The notes under the pieces: generated by a model
Seen by the model: the letters and a program-made list of their open reading frames with translations, nothing else
The model's database searches: none
What the model was told of the DNA's origin: nothing
Assembly (NCBI GenBank): GCA_903918555.1
Contig: CAIXEV010000477.1
Coordinates: 1-9,337, forward strand
Direction: 5' to 3'
Length of the DNA stretch: 9,337 nt
Source: an uncultured bacterium
Lineage (GTDB): Bacteria; Planctomycetota; Phycisphaerae; Phycisphaerales; SM1A02
Program-made: the position numbers and the translations under genes
Part shown: piece by piece, positions 1 to 6,627 of the stretch
Numbering within the stretch: the stretch's first letter is position 1
Layout: each line of letters starts with the position of its first letter

Positions 1-714
1 CTTGATGCCGTTGAAGATCTGCACGGGCGTCGTCTTCGTGAACTCGAGCATCAGCGGCGTGCCGAGCTCGGTGAAGCTCCACACGAACACGATCGTCCCG
101 CCTGCGAAGAGGCCCGGGCGGATGAGCGGCAGCGTCACGCGGAAGAAGCGCTTCCAGCGCCCCGCGCCGACATTGGTCGCGGCCTCCTCCATCGACGGGT
201 CGAGGTTCGCGATCGCAGCGACGAGGTTCAGGTAGAGGATCGGGTAGAGCGCGATCGCCTGCAGGACGACGACGAGGAGGAACCCGCCCTTGCCGAGGAA
301 GTCGATGGGCGAGTTGACGAGGTTCGTGTCGAGGAGAAGCGCGTTGACCGCGCCCTCGCGCCCGAGCAGCTGCCGCATGCCGATCGCGCCGACGAACGGT
401 GGCAGGATCAGCGGCGCGAGGATGAGGGTCGAGAGAAGCGCCTTCCCGCGGAAGGTGGTGCGCGCCGAAAGCATGGCGAGCGGCAGCGAGATGAGGAGCG
501 CGATCGTGGTGGTGCAGCAGGCGATCAGGAAGGCGTTCAGAAGCCCGTCGCGGAGGACCGGGTCGCTGAAGACGGTCTGGACATGAAGCAGCGTGAAGCC
601 GCCGCCTTCGGCCACGAACGCGCTCGCCACCCCGAGCCAGATCGGGTAGACGAGAGGCACCCCGACCACGAGGAGCAGGGTGACAAGCCAGAATCGCTGG
701 GCCGAGGGACGCAT
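1..714 (-). CDS. ABC transporter permease, binding-protein-dependent type (3' end beyond window)
   Basis: Inner-membrane permease of an ABC importer; the first 238 residues are visible with no stop before the left edge. Hydrophobic segments lie near residues 8-28, 62-84, 93-113, 144-166 and 202-222. An EAA loop, the contact site for the ATPase subunit, is clear: EEAATNVGAGRWKRF from residue 176, then the VTLPLIRPG ending. This layout matches permeases for Fe(III), 2-aminoethylphosphonate, thiamine or polyamines; the substrate cannot be told. If it is the FbpB/ThiP type, a second six-helix half would lie outside the window. The ATG at 714 is the only possible ATG start, because an in-frame TAG lies 15 bases upstream (727-729). 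No good Shine-Dalgarno is visible. It follows the S8 gene by 67 bp on the same strand, but nothing suggests a shared function. The family call is secure; the substrate is unknown. Confidence 0.93.
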   Translation of the reverse strand, partial: MRPSAQRFWLVTLLLVVGVPLVYPIWLGVASAFVAEGGGFTLLHVQTVFSDPVLRDGLLNAFLIACCTTTIALLISLPLAMLSARTTFRGKALLSTLILAPLILPPFVGAIGMRQLLGREGAVNALLLDTNLVNSPIDFLGKGGFLLVVVLQAIALYPILYLNLVAAIANLDPSMEEAATNVGAGRWKRFFRVTLPLIRPGLFAGGTIVFVWSFTELGTPLMLEFTKTTPVQIFNGIK

Positions 715-738
715 CGGGGGCGAATGCTACCGAGAGCG

Positions 739-751
739 CCCGCCGAGCGGG
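739..751 (-). terminator. Short GC hairpin between S8 gene and permease gene
   Basis: A perfect inverted repeat with 5-bp arms (CCCGC/GCGGG) and a 3-base loop lies in the 67-bp gap after the S8 stop. A second, competing 6-bp pairing joins 746-751 with 772-777. Neither is followed by a run of T on the minus strand, so an intrinsic terminator is only weakly supported. It may simply reflect the base composition. Confidence 0.18.
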
Positions 752-781
752 TGGTCGGGAGCCGCCCGGGGCCCGCTGAAG

Positions 782-2365
782 TCAGTTCCAGGCCGACAGG
801 AGCACCGACATGTCCGCCGCGTTCACGACGCCGTCGTTGTTGAAGTCGGCCGTGCCCGAGGTGCCCCACTGGTTCAGCAGGATCGCGAGGTCCGCTGCGC
901 CGACCATGCCGTCGCCGTTGAGGTCGGGGGTCGGAGTCGTGGCGGGCATGTACCACGCCACCGTCACCGGCATCGCGATCTGCGAGCCTGCGACGCGCCT
1001 GAGCTCAAGCACATAGTCGCCCGCGGCCAGGTTGCGCACGAACAGGTGCTCGGTGTTGTCGATCAGGCTGTTGCTCTCGACATTGCCCGACGCGAAGACG
1101 CCGACGCCGGCGGCGCCCGAGATCGATGCAAGCGACGATCCGTTCACGCGCCAGAGGCGAAGGTCGAGGTTCTGGAGCGTGGAGGTCGTGAAGTTGAGGG
1201 CAACCTGCCGGAACCAGGTCGCCGCGACGCTGAGCTCGCCGATCGGCGCGTTGACGCGGAAGGAGTAGTAGTTGCTGCCGCCCGAGACCGGCGCGGCGAT
1301 GTAGTCCCAGCCGGCGGGCGGCGCGAAGGTCGAGATCTGCGGCGCGCTGCTGCCGTTCGTCTCGCCGCCCGTGAAGATCCGGTGCGAGCGGTCGATGTTG
1401 AGGAGGTCGGCGCCGTAGAGCGGGTCGAGCGGCGTCGCGGTGATGCCGCGGCTTGCGCCCGAGGTGGGCGCGCCGTTGGACCAAGTCGAGCGGTGCGTGG
1501 TGCCGGCCATGAGCGCAGCCTTCACGGTGACCGCCCGGTTGGCGTTCGCGTTGCCGCTCACCGTGGGGTCGCGCAGCGCGGCGTCGAAGAGAAGCGACGC
1601 GGCCGCGCCGACGACCGGCGTCGAGAAGCTGGTGAAGAGGCCGGGGGCGACGATGTCCGGCTTGCGTCGGCCCGGGCCGTCGATGCCGGCCGGCGTCGTC
1701 TGCGCGGAGTGGTTGCCGTCGGAGAGGCCGACCGCGATCGTGTTGTACGCGTAGGCCATCATCGGCTGGGCCGCGCTGCCTGCGCCGTTGTTCACGCCGA
1801 CGGTGAAGAGCACATTGTCGCGGTGGGCGACGAAGTCGATGCGGCACAGCGCATCGTTGTCGTTGGTCGCGTTGCTGAACGAGCCGATCCACGAGTGGTT
1901 GTGGACGCGGATCCCCGCCGGAGTCGCGAGCGGCGCCACGCTGCCGCCGGAGCCGACGCGCAGGCTCGCGGTGGTGAGCCATGAGTTCACATTCCACACC
2001 GAGACATCGTTCACGCCGGGGGCGACCGAAATCGTGTTGCCGTAGAGCGACTTGCCGACCTCGGTGCCGTGCCAGCTGGCGGCCACGGTGCCGGAGAGCA
2101 GCGAGAAGGTCGTTCCCGAGAACTCGACGAGCGTCGTGTCGGGCGCGTACGAGCCCCCTGCATTCTCAGGCGCCTCGACCTGGCCCACCTTGATGTTGAG
2201 CCCGGTGGGAACGCCCGCGCCGAGACGCGCGACGAGATCGGTGTACTTGATGTCGGAGAAGACATCGCCGTGCGCGACCGTGGCGCACAAGAGAACGGTG
2301 ACGGTGCCGAGCGCAAGATGATGACGCGTGGGACGCAACGACTCGCTGTGGGACAACATGCGCAT
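782..2365 (-). CDS. Exported subtilisin-like (S8) protein with C-terminal dockerin-like repeats
   Basis: A 527-residue exported protein. Residues 1-33 form a signal peptide: a basic start, a hydrophobic core around 17-30, and likely cleavage after AHG-33. Residues about 55-290 follow the subtilisin fold order: a VGQVEA strand (60-65), His99 in HGTEVG, the oxyanion-hole Asn192 region (VNNG), and Ser246 in KPDIVAPGLFTSFSTP. Where active subtilases have Asp (D-T/S-G), this protein has Glu64, so the triad is altered. Residues about 345-465 resemble the C-terminal beta-sandwich of many S8 proteases (NLDLRLWRVNG, then NTEHLFVRNLAAGDYVLEL). Residues 481-527 are two dockerin-like loops, DLNGDGMVGAADLAILL and DFNNDGVVNAADMSVLL, predicted to bind Ca2+. 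The start is either M1 or M3 (ATG at 2359); M3 has a GAGG at better spacing (7 nt), and an in-frame TGA lies upstream of both. It could be a protease with a Glu variant or a non-catalytic surface protein. Confidence 0.88.
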   Translation of the reverse strand: MRMLSHSESLRPTRHHLALGTVTVLLCATVAHGDVFSDIKYTDLVARLGAGVPTGLNIKVGQVEAPENAGGSYAPDTTLVEFSGTTFSLLSGTVAASWHGTEVGKSLYGNTISVAPGVNDVSVWNVNSWLTTASLRVGSGGSVAPLATPAGIRVHNHSWIGSFSNATNDNDALCRIDFVAHRDNVLFTVGVNNGAGSAAQPMMAYAYNTIAVGLSDGNHSAQTTPAGIDGPGRRKPDIVAPGLFTSFSTPVVGAAASLLFDAALRDPTVSGNANANRAVTVKAALMAGTTHRSTWSNGAPTSGASRGITATPLDPLYGADLLNIDRSHRIFTGGETNGSSAPQISTFAPPAGWDYIAAPVSGGSNYYSFRVNAPIGELSVAATWFRQVALNFTTSTLQNLDLRLWRVNGSSLASISGAAGVGVFASGNVESNSLIDNTEHLFVRNLAAGDYVLELRRVAGSQIAMPVTVAWYMPATTPTPDLNGDGMVGAADLAILLNQWGTSGTADFNNDGVVNAADMSVLLSAWN

Positions 2366-2378
2366 GCCTCGGATGGAC

Positions 2379-2392
2379 GGGTGAGATCACCC
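2379..2392. promoter_or_regulatory. 14-bp inverted repeat in the leader of the S8 gene
   Basis: The sequence GGGTGAGATCACCC has perfect 6-bp arms around 2 bases. It lies 14-27 bases upstream of the ATG at 2365. As RNA it could form a 5-bp stem with a 4-base loop just before the ribosome-binding region; as DNA it could be a small operator. The GTGA/TCAC half-sites also occur in the palindrome at 4679-4697, although the spacing differs. Function is inferred only from position and symmetry. Confidence 0.3.
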
Positions 2393-2500
2393 AGATTCAG
2401 AACGCCTCGGGCCAACGGGCTCTCGAGTCAGCCGCGAGCCTGCCTCGCCTCGGCCGAGCCCCCGCCCTGCTTCGAATGCACTCTCCGTCTCAGAACCCAA

Positions 2501-2528
2501 TATCTAGCACCGATCCCTGTTGATTCAA
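2501..2528 (-). promoter_or_regulatory. Candidate sigma-70-type promoter for the S8 gene
   Basis: Read on the minus strand, TTGAAT (2523-2528) is followed after 16 bases by TAGATA (2501-2506), within one of the most AT-rich patches of the window. TTGAAT matches the TTGACA consensus at four positions and TAGATA is only a partial match to TATAAT. It lies between the motB stop and the S8 start and would give a leader of about 130 bases. The rest of the 209-bp gap (2366-2574) holds no reading frame of note and no clear terminator for motB. Confidence 0.28.
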
Positions 2529-2574
2529 GCCATCGCACCGTGGAAGACGCGAAGCGAGAGCATTCGGTTCATCG

Positions 2575-3753
2575 TTATTGCGACCGCACTCCGCTTGCTG
2601 CACCTGCTCCGCGCGGACCAGCGGGCGCCGCGCTTGGGTCGGCGGGGCGCGCCGGACGCTTCGGGTCCCCGGCGGCCGAGCTGCGCGCGCCGCCCGGCGC
2701 AGCGCCCTTTCCGGATCCAGCATCCGCTGGCTTCGCCGCAGCCTTGTCATCGGCACCCGCCTTGTCGGCGGACGGAGCGCCCTTTGCGTCACTCTGGTCG
2801 CCCGCCGGCTGGTCTCCCGAGCCCTTCTCGGCCGGTGCGGAGCCCGCGCCAGCGCCACCCGGCGCGCCGAGCGTGCCCGTACCGGCCACGCCGTCCGCCG
2901 GGCGCTTCGCCGGCTCACGCGGGGCGGCCACTTCGTCGAGCACTCGCACCTCGACGCGGGAGTTCTTCGCGTCGGCCGCCGCGTCCTGCGGGAACGGCTC
3001 GACACGCTCGCCGCTGCCGGCGCCGACGATGCGGATGCGCCACCAGTCGATTCCACCCGCGGCAAGCCGCCGCGCGGCCGCAAGCGCGCGATCGGAGGCA
3101 AGCGTCATCGCGGCCTCGGGATCGCCGTACGCCTCGCTCGCGCCGACATGGCCGCGGACCTCGATCACGGTCGACTGCCCGCGCAGCTGCTTGGAGATCT
3201 CGGCCAGGGTCTTGCCCGCGGCCTCGGAGACCGCCGCGGTGCGCGGCGCGAAGAGCACGCTGGTGCCGCGACCGAAGTAGTCGCTCTGGCGCACGCTCTG
3301 CACATTCTTGTCCTTGCCCTTCGTGCCCTCGTCCTTGCTCTCGCCTGCACCGCCGTGCTGCGAGGCGAGGATGCGCTGGATCAGCATCGTGTCGCGCGGG
3401 TCGTCCGAGGTGACATCGACATCGTTGTGGAACGCCTTCCGCACCGCGATGGCGAAGTCGATCATGTCCGGCTGCGCCGCGACGCCATCCGACTGCTCGC
3501 CGCCGCCGCCGGCGTTGCCGCCCTTCGGCTGGATGTTCATCGCGAACATGATCACGAAGAAGCCCATCATGAGCATCACCATGTCGGCGAAGGAGATCAG
3601 CCACTCGGGCGCGCCCTCGTGACCTTCCTCGTGGCCGCCGCCGTGGCCGCCGCCGTGGTGCTTCTTGTGCTTCTTCTTGCCGCCGTGGCCGTCGCCGCCG
3701 CCGTGGGCATCGCCACCGCCCTTCCCGTGACCTTCTTCCTTGTGCTCAGCCAT
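2575..3753 (-). CDS. motB: Flagellar motor stator protein MotB
   Basis: The peptidoglycan-anchoring half of the flagellar stator, which with MotA passes ions to drive rotation. Residues 1-48 are a very unusual cytoplasmic tail rich in His, Gly, Lys and Glu, with ten His residues. The MotB signature PEWLISFADMVMLMMGFFV begins at residue 49, with Asp57 at the position of the ion-binding Asp32 of E. coli MotB; the single membrane helix covers about 51-72. A Gly-rich linker follows. An OmpA-like peptidoglycan-binding domain spans about 155-273, seen in VIEVRGHVGASEAYGD, LASDRALAAARRL and SRVEVRV. Residues about 275-392 are a low-complexity Ala/Pro/Gly/Lys/Asp tail absent from most MotB proteins. 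AGGAGG (3760-3765) lies six bases before the ATG, and the motA stop is 36 bases upstream, so the two genes are surely an operon. At 392 residues it is longer than E. coli MotB (about 308), owing to the two tails. Confidence 0.95.
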   Translation of the reverse strand: MAEHKEEGHGKGGGDAHGGGDGHGGKKKHKKHHGGGHGGGHEEGHEGAPEWLISFADMVMLMMGFFVIMFAMNIQPKGGNAGGGGEQSDGVAAQPDMIDFAIAVRKAFHNDVDVTSDDPRDTMLIQRILASQHGGAGESKDEGTKGKDKNVQSVRQSDYFGRGTSVLFAPRTAAVSEAAGKTLAEISKQLRGQSTVIEVRGHVGASEAYGDPEAAMTLASDRALAAARRLAAGGIDWWRIRIVGAGSGERVEPFPQDAAADAKNSRVEVRVLDEVAAPREPAKRPADGVAGTGTLGAPGGAGAGSAPAEKGSGDQPAGDQSDAKGAPSADKAGADDKAAAKPADAGSGKGAAPGGARSSAAGDPKRPARPADPSAAPAGPRGAGAASGVRSQ

Positions 3754-3759
3754 GCTCGG

Positions 3760-3765
3760 CCTCCT
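3760..3765 (-). promoter_or_regulatory. Ribosome-binding site of motB
   Basis: A full AGGAGG on the minus strand with six bases before the motB ATG. It fixes the start at 3753 and keeps the unusual His/Gly-rich N-terminus in the protein. Confidence 0.8.
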
Positions 3766-3789
3766 CGTGGGGGTGAAGGGTCAGGCGGA

Positions 3790-4569
3790 TCAGGCCGCGA
3801 GATTCATCTTGGAACGGACGCCCTGCGGGATGAAGGCGAGCATCTTCTCCTGGGTGGCGCGCGGGTTGTCGCCAGCCTGGATCGAGAGGATGCCCTGCAG
3901 CATCATCTCGCGCGAGAGGATCTCCTCGCCCGAGCGCGTCGCCAGCTTGTCGCCCATCGGACCGGCGACCGCGTTGGCAAGCACCGGTCCGTACATGGTC
4001 GCGACGACCGCGATCGCGAGCATCGAGCCGAGGGTCTGGATGTCGCCACCGAGGTTGCCGAACATACCGACCTGGCCGATCAGCGTGGCGACGAGTCCGT
4101 AGCCAGGCGAGTAGAGCTTGATGAGGTCGAAGAACTTCTTGCCGTTCTTGTGACGCTCCTGCATCGCCATCACCTCGAGGCGCAGGGTCGTCTCGATGAT
4201 CTCCTCGTCGGTGCCGTCGACCGCCATGCGGAGGCCCTTGGAGAGGAACAGGTCGTCGATCTTCTCGATCTCGCCTTCGAGCGCGAGGATGCCGTCGCGG
4301 CGCGCCTTGTCCGAGAGCGTGCTCATGATCTTGACGGTCTCGAGCGCCGTGAGGCCCTTGTTGAAGAAGAAGCTGCGGCAGTAGCCGGGGATGGACTTGA
4401 TGTTCTCAAGCGGCATCGCCATGAGGATGACCGAGATGGTGCCGCCGAACACCATGATGAAGCCCTTCGGTGAATAGAACATCATCAGGTTGCCGCCCGA
4501 CGCCATCACGCAGACGACGGCGCAGCAGATAAACCCGATGATGCTTCCGATGAGCGATGCCTTGTCCAT
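3790..4569 (-). CDS. motA: Flagellar motor stator protein MotA
   Basis: The 259-residue membrane subunit of the flagellar stator; with MotB it forms the ion channel and pushes on the rotor protein FliG. Four membrane helices are visible near 4-24, 33-53, 155-175 and 183-203, with a long cytoplasmic loop between helices 2 and 3. The loop carries the conserved charged region DKARRDGILALEGEIEK, with Arg90 and Glu98 at the positions known to contact FliG in E. coli. The helix 3 motif YSPGYGLVATLIG has Pro155, and the helix 4 motif LANAVAGPMGDKL has Pro204; these match the prolines near the ion path. The open frame continues upstream to 5022, but the MotA homology begins at the ATG at 4569, which has AGGAGG (4578-4583) eight bases before it. 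Length is normal for MotA, with no long cytoplasmic tail. Proton versus sodium coupling cannot be settled from the sequence. Confidence 0.96.
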   Translation of the reverse strand: MDKASLIGSIIGFICCAVVCVMASGGNLMMFYSPKGFIMVFGGTISVILMAMPLENIKSIPGYCRSFFFNKGLTALETVKIMSTLSDKARRDGILALEGEIEKIDDLFLSKGLRMAVDGTDEEIIETTLRLEVMAMQERHKNGKKFFDLIKLYSPGYGLVATLIGQVGMFGNLGGDIQTLGSMLAIAVVATMYGPVLANAVAGPMGDKLATRSGEEILSREMMLQGILSIQAGDNPRATQEKMLAFIPQGVRSKMNLAA

Positions 4570-4577
4570 GTCCTTCG

Positions 4578-4583
4578 CCTCCT
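4578..4583 (-). promoter_or_regulatory. Ribosome-binding site of motA
   Basis: AGGAGG on the minus strand with eight bases before the ATG at 4569. It decides the motA start against the much longer upstream open frame, whose extra residues look unlike any MotA. Confidence 0.8.
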
Positions 4584-4678
4584 CGTGAGTCCGGTTGCCC
4601 GGGCTCGGACGGCCGCGCGTGGGAACAACGCACGGGAACTCCGTTCGACGACGAGATCGGCAGGAACCGCATGCTCCA

Positions 4679-4697
4679 TCCGTGACACTTTCACGGA
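4679..4697. promoter_or_regulatory. 19-bp perfect inverted repeat between divergent motA and dehydrogenase genes
   Basis: TCCGTGACACTTTCACGGA has 7-bp arms around a 5-base centre. It lies in the 262-bp gap (4570-4831) between two divergent genes, 110 bases before the motA ATG and 135 before the dehydrogenase ATG. The size and symmetry suit an operator for a dimeric helix-turn-helix regulator. The GTGA...TCAC halves recall CRP/FNR-family sites, but the spacer is 5 rather than 6 bases. No convincing -10/-35 pair was found nearby on either strand. Confidence 0.4.
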
Positions 4698-4831
4698 ACT
4701 TGCCGACCAAGTCCGTCTGTGCGGTCTGGTCGGAAGGTCGCGTTTCGGGGGGGTTCGGGACGCGTGGCGAAGTCCGCGAAGAACGCCTATCGTGACCCCC
4801 TGCGCCCCTGTTCCGACTGATCCAAGCCCAA

Positions 4832-5818
4832 ATGGAGCCGAATCCCACGACCCGACTTGCCCGAGACCCGGCGAACCGCCGGCCGCTCGTCGTGGTCACC
4901 GAGCACCTCGCGGACGAGGCCGCGGAGTGGCTGTCGGAGCGGTTCGATGTCGAAAGGTGCGGGGTGCACGACGACCGGTTCGGCGAACTCGCGGGCGACG
5001 CCGAGGCGCTCGTGGTGCGCACCTACACCAAGGTCGATGCCGCGCTGCTTGCGCATCTCCCAAGGCTGAAGGTGGTCGGCCGCGCGGGCGTGGGCATCGA
5101 CAACATCGATGTCGCCGCGTGCAGGGCGCGCGGGGTGCAGGTCGTGTCGACCCCCGACGCGAACACGCAGGCGGTGGTCGAGTATGTCCTGTGCCTGATC
5201 TGCGATGCGCTGCGCCCGCGGCTCTTCATCGAGGAGACGATCGAGAAGGACGAGTGGGACCTGCTCCGCCAGGATGTGGTCGGCCTCTGGCAGATGGACG
5301 AGCTCGTGCTCGGGATCCTCGGGCTCGGGCGGATCGGGAAGCGCGTGGCCGAGGTCGCGCGCGCGATCGGGTTCACGGTGATCTACCACGACATCGAGGA
5401 GATCCCCGCCGAGCGGCGCTTTGGCGCCGAACCCGTGACGCTCACGCGGCTCTTCGCCGAGAGCGACCTGATCTCGATCCACATCGACGGCCGCCCGTCG
5501 AACCGCGGCTTCGTGTCGCGCGAGCTCATCGAGTCGCTGCGCCCCGACGCGCACCTGATCAACACCGCGCGCGGCAATGTGATCGACATCCAGGCGCTCG
5601 CCGACTGGCTGGTCCAGCACCCGGCCGCCGCCGCGATGCTCGATGTGCACGACCCGGAGCCCTTCGGCGACGACTACCCCCTGCTCGAGGTGCCGAACGC
5701 GTACCTCGCGCCGCACCTCGCGAGCCGCACGATGACCGCCATGGACAACATGAGCTGGGTCGTCAAGGATGTCGCCGCGGTGCTGCAGGGCCGCGCACCG
5801 CGCTTTCCGGCGTGGTGA
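4832..5818 (+). CDS. NAD-dependent D-isomer-specific 2-hydroxyacid dehydrogenase (SerA-like, no ACT domain)
   Basis: A 328-residue cytosolic oxidoreductase that interconverts a D-2-hydroxyacid and its 2-keto acid using NAD. The substrate-binding half (about 17-120) has VVGRAGVGIDNIDVAACRA and STPDANTQAVVEYVL. The Rossmann half has GILGLGRIGKRVAEVARAIG (161-180), with the G-x-G-x-x-G at 164-169. Asp187 follows the next strand, which favours NAD over NADP. The catalytic set is present: Arg247 in NTARG is part of the substrate and cofactor site in the family, Glu276 lies in DVHDPEP and His295 in APHLAS. The segment around 215-226 (SIHIDGRPSNRG) replaces the usual H-x-P-x-T motif. The length lacks a SerA regulatory ACT domain, so phosphoglycerate, glycerate, lactate or another acid is possible. 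The first 16 residues are a non-conserved extension; no Shine-Dalgarno precedes the ATG, so a start a little downstream cannot be excluded. Confidence 0.93.
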   Translation: MEPNPTTRLARDPANRRPLVVVTEHLADEAAEWLSERFDVERCGVHDDRFGELAGDAEALVVRTYTKVDAALLAHLPRLKVVGRAGVGIDNIDVAACRARGVQVVSTPDANTQAVVEYVLCLICDALRPRLFIEETIEKDEWDLLRQDVVGLWQMDELVLGILGLGRIGKRVAEVARAIGFTVIYHDIEEIPAERRFGAEPVTLTRLFAESDLISIHIDGRPSNRGFVSRELIESLRPDAHLINTARGNVIDIQALADWLVQHPAAAAMLDVHDPEPFGDDYPLLEVPNAYLAPHLASRTMTAMDNMSWVVKDVAAVLQGRAPRFPAW

Positions 5819-5820
5819 GT

Positions 5821-6627
5821 TCAGGTCGCGCCGCCGCTGCCCCAGTTCGCGAGGATGAAGGCGAGGTCGCTGGCGTCGACGGTGCCGCTTCGGTCGATGT
5901 CGGCCTGCGGGTCGTTGGTGCCCCAGGCCGCCAGCACGACCGCGAGGTCGTTCGCGTCGACCGTGCCGTCGCAGTTGAGGTCGCCGAGCGCGCACTTCGG
6001 CTTGGACTGGCTCGGGAGAAGGCTTGCGGTCGCGACGGGCGCACCGCCCTTGAAGGTGAGCGCGCCGCCGAGGCTGAGCGACACGATGTCGGCGCCCGCC
6101 ACGGGGTCGAACTCGTCGGCCACGATCAACTTCGGGGCGCCGGGCACCGCGATGTCGTCGGCGGGCGCGAGCGCCAGCACGCCGTTCGCGCGGTCGTTGC
6201 GCAGCACCTTGATCACGCGCGGGGCGTCGGGCTCGGTCGTGGCGCGGGCGGTCAGCGCAAGGTCGAGGTCCGCGGGCTCGCCCGTCGCGGTGTCCTGGTC
6301 GAAGTCGCCGAGCACGATCGACTGCGGCTCGCCCCCAGTCGGCAGCGTGACTGCAGGCGCGAAGGTCGCCTCGCCCGTCGTCGTCGTCCGGTTCAGAAGC
6401 ACGCTCACCGAGTTGCTCAGCCTGTTCACCGTCGTGATGTCGGTGCGTCCATCGCCGTCGAGGTCGCCCGTCACGAGGTCGACGGGGTCGTCGCCGACGG
6501 TCAGGTTCAGGGCGTCGCTGAAGGAGACGCTTGGGTTCTTCGGATCGGGCGGCTGGCGCATGAAGACCGAGACCGAGCCCGTCGACTGATTCGCGGCGCA
6601 GCGATGCGGCCGTGGGGCCGCCGTCAC
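5821..6627 (-). CDS. FG-GAP/VCBS repeat protein with dockerin-like tail, probably N-terminally truncated
   Basis: About 268 residues if read from the GTG at 6627, whose GTGA overlaps the kinase stop (6624-6626). The first recognisable piece, NQSTGSVSVFM, is already the middle of an FG-GAP/VCBS blade. It is followed by GDLDGDGRTDITTVN (about 54-68) with NSVSVLLN, GDFDQDTATGEPADLDLAL (about 107-125) and ADEFDPVAGADIVSLS (about 170-185). These are Ca2+-binding loops of a beta-propeller, but there are only about four blades against the usual six or seven. Residues 215-263 are two dockerin-like loops, GDLNCDGTVDANDLAVVLAAW and DIDRSGTVDASDLAFILANW. There is no signal peptide, odd for an extracellular-type protein. 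The open frame continues to 6807 inside the kinase gene, but those residues look non-protein-like. ATG at 6561 is another possible start. It may be a gene remnant or a coupled partner of the kinase. The stop lies 2 bp from the convergent dehydrogenase stop. Confidence 0.65.
   Translation of the reverse strand: MTAAPRPHRCAANQSTGSVSVFMRQPPDPKNPSVSFSDALNLTVGDDPVDLVTGDLDGDGRTDITTVNRLSNSVSVLLNRTTTTGEATFAPAVTLPTGGEPQSIVLGDFDQDTATGEPADLDLALTARATTEPDAPRVIKVLRNDRANGVLALAPADDIAVPGAPKLIVADEFDPVAGADIVSLSLGGALTFKGGAPVATASLLPSQSKPKCALGDLNCDGTVDANDLAVVLAAWGTNDPQADIDRSGTVDASDLAFILANWGSGGAT

Noticed and set aside
2449..2458. CTCGGCCGAG palindrome as a terminator after motB
   Set aside because: It has no loop and no following T run; a 10-base GC palindrome is expected by chance at this composition.
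2575..4569. Possible Zorya-type defence system, because ZorA/ZorB are MotA/MotB homologues
   Set aside because: MotA is a normal 259 residues without the long ZorA tail, key flagellar residues (Arg90, Glu98, prolines, Asp57) are kept, and no ZorC, ZorD or ZorE-like gene is adjacent.
4656..4661. GCCGAT on the minus strand upstream of motA, like the -10 of flagellar sigma-28 promoters
   Set aside because: No TAAA-like -35 lies at the required spacing and the two final A bases of the -10 are missing; chance match in GC-rich DNA.
4570..5022. MotA extended upstream to an ATG at 5022
   Set aside because: The extra 151 residues are Ser/Arg-rich, unlike MotA, overlap the dehydrogenase gene on the other strand, and the AGGAGG at 4578-4583 fits the start at 4569.
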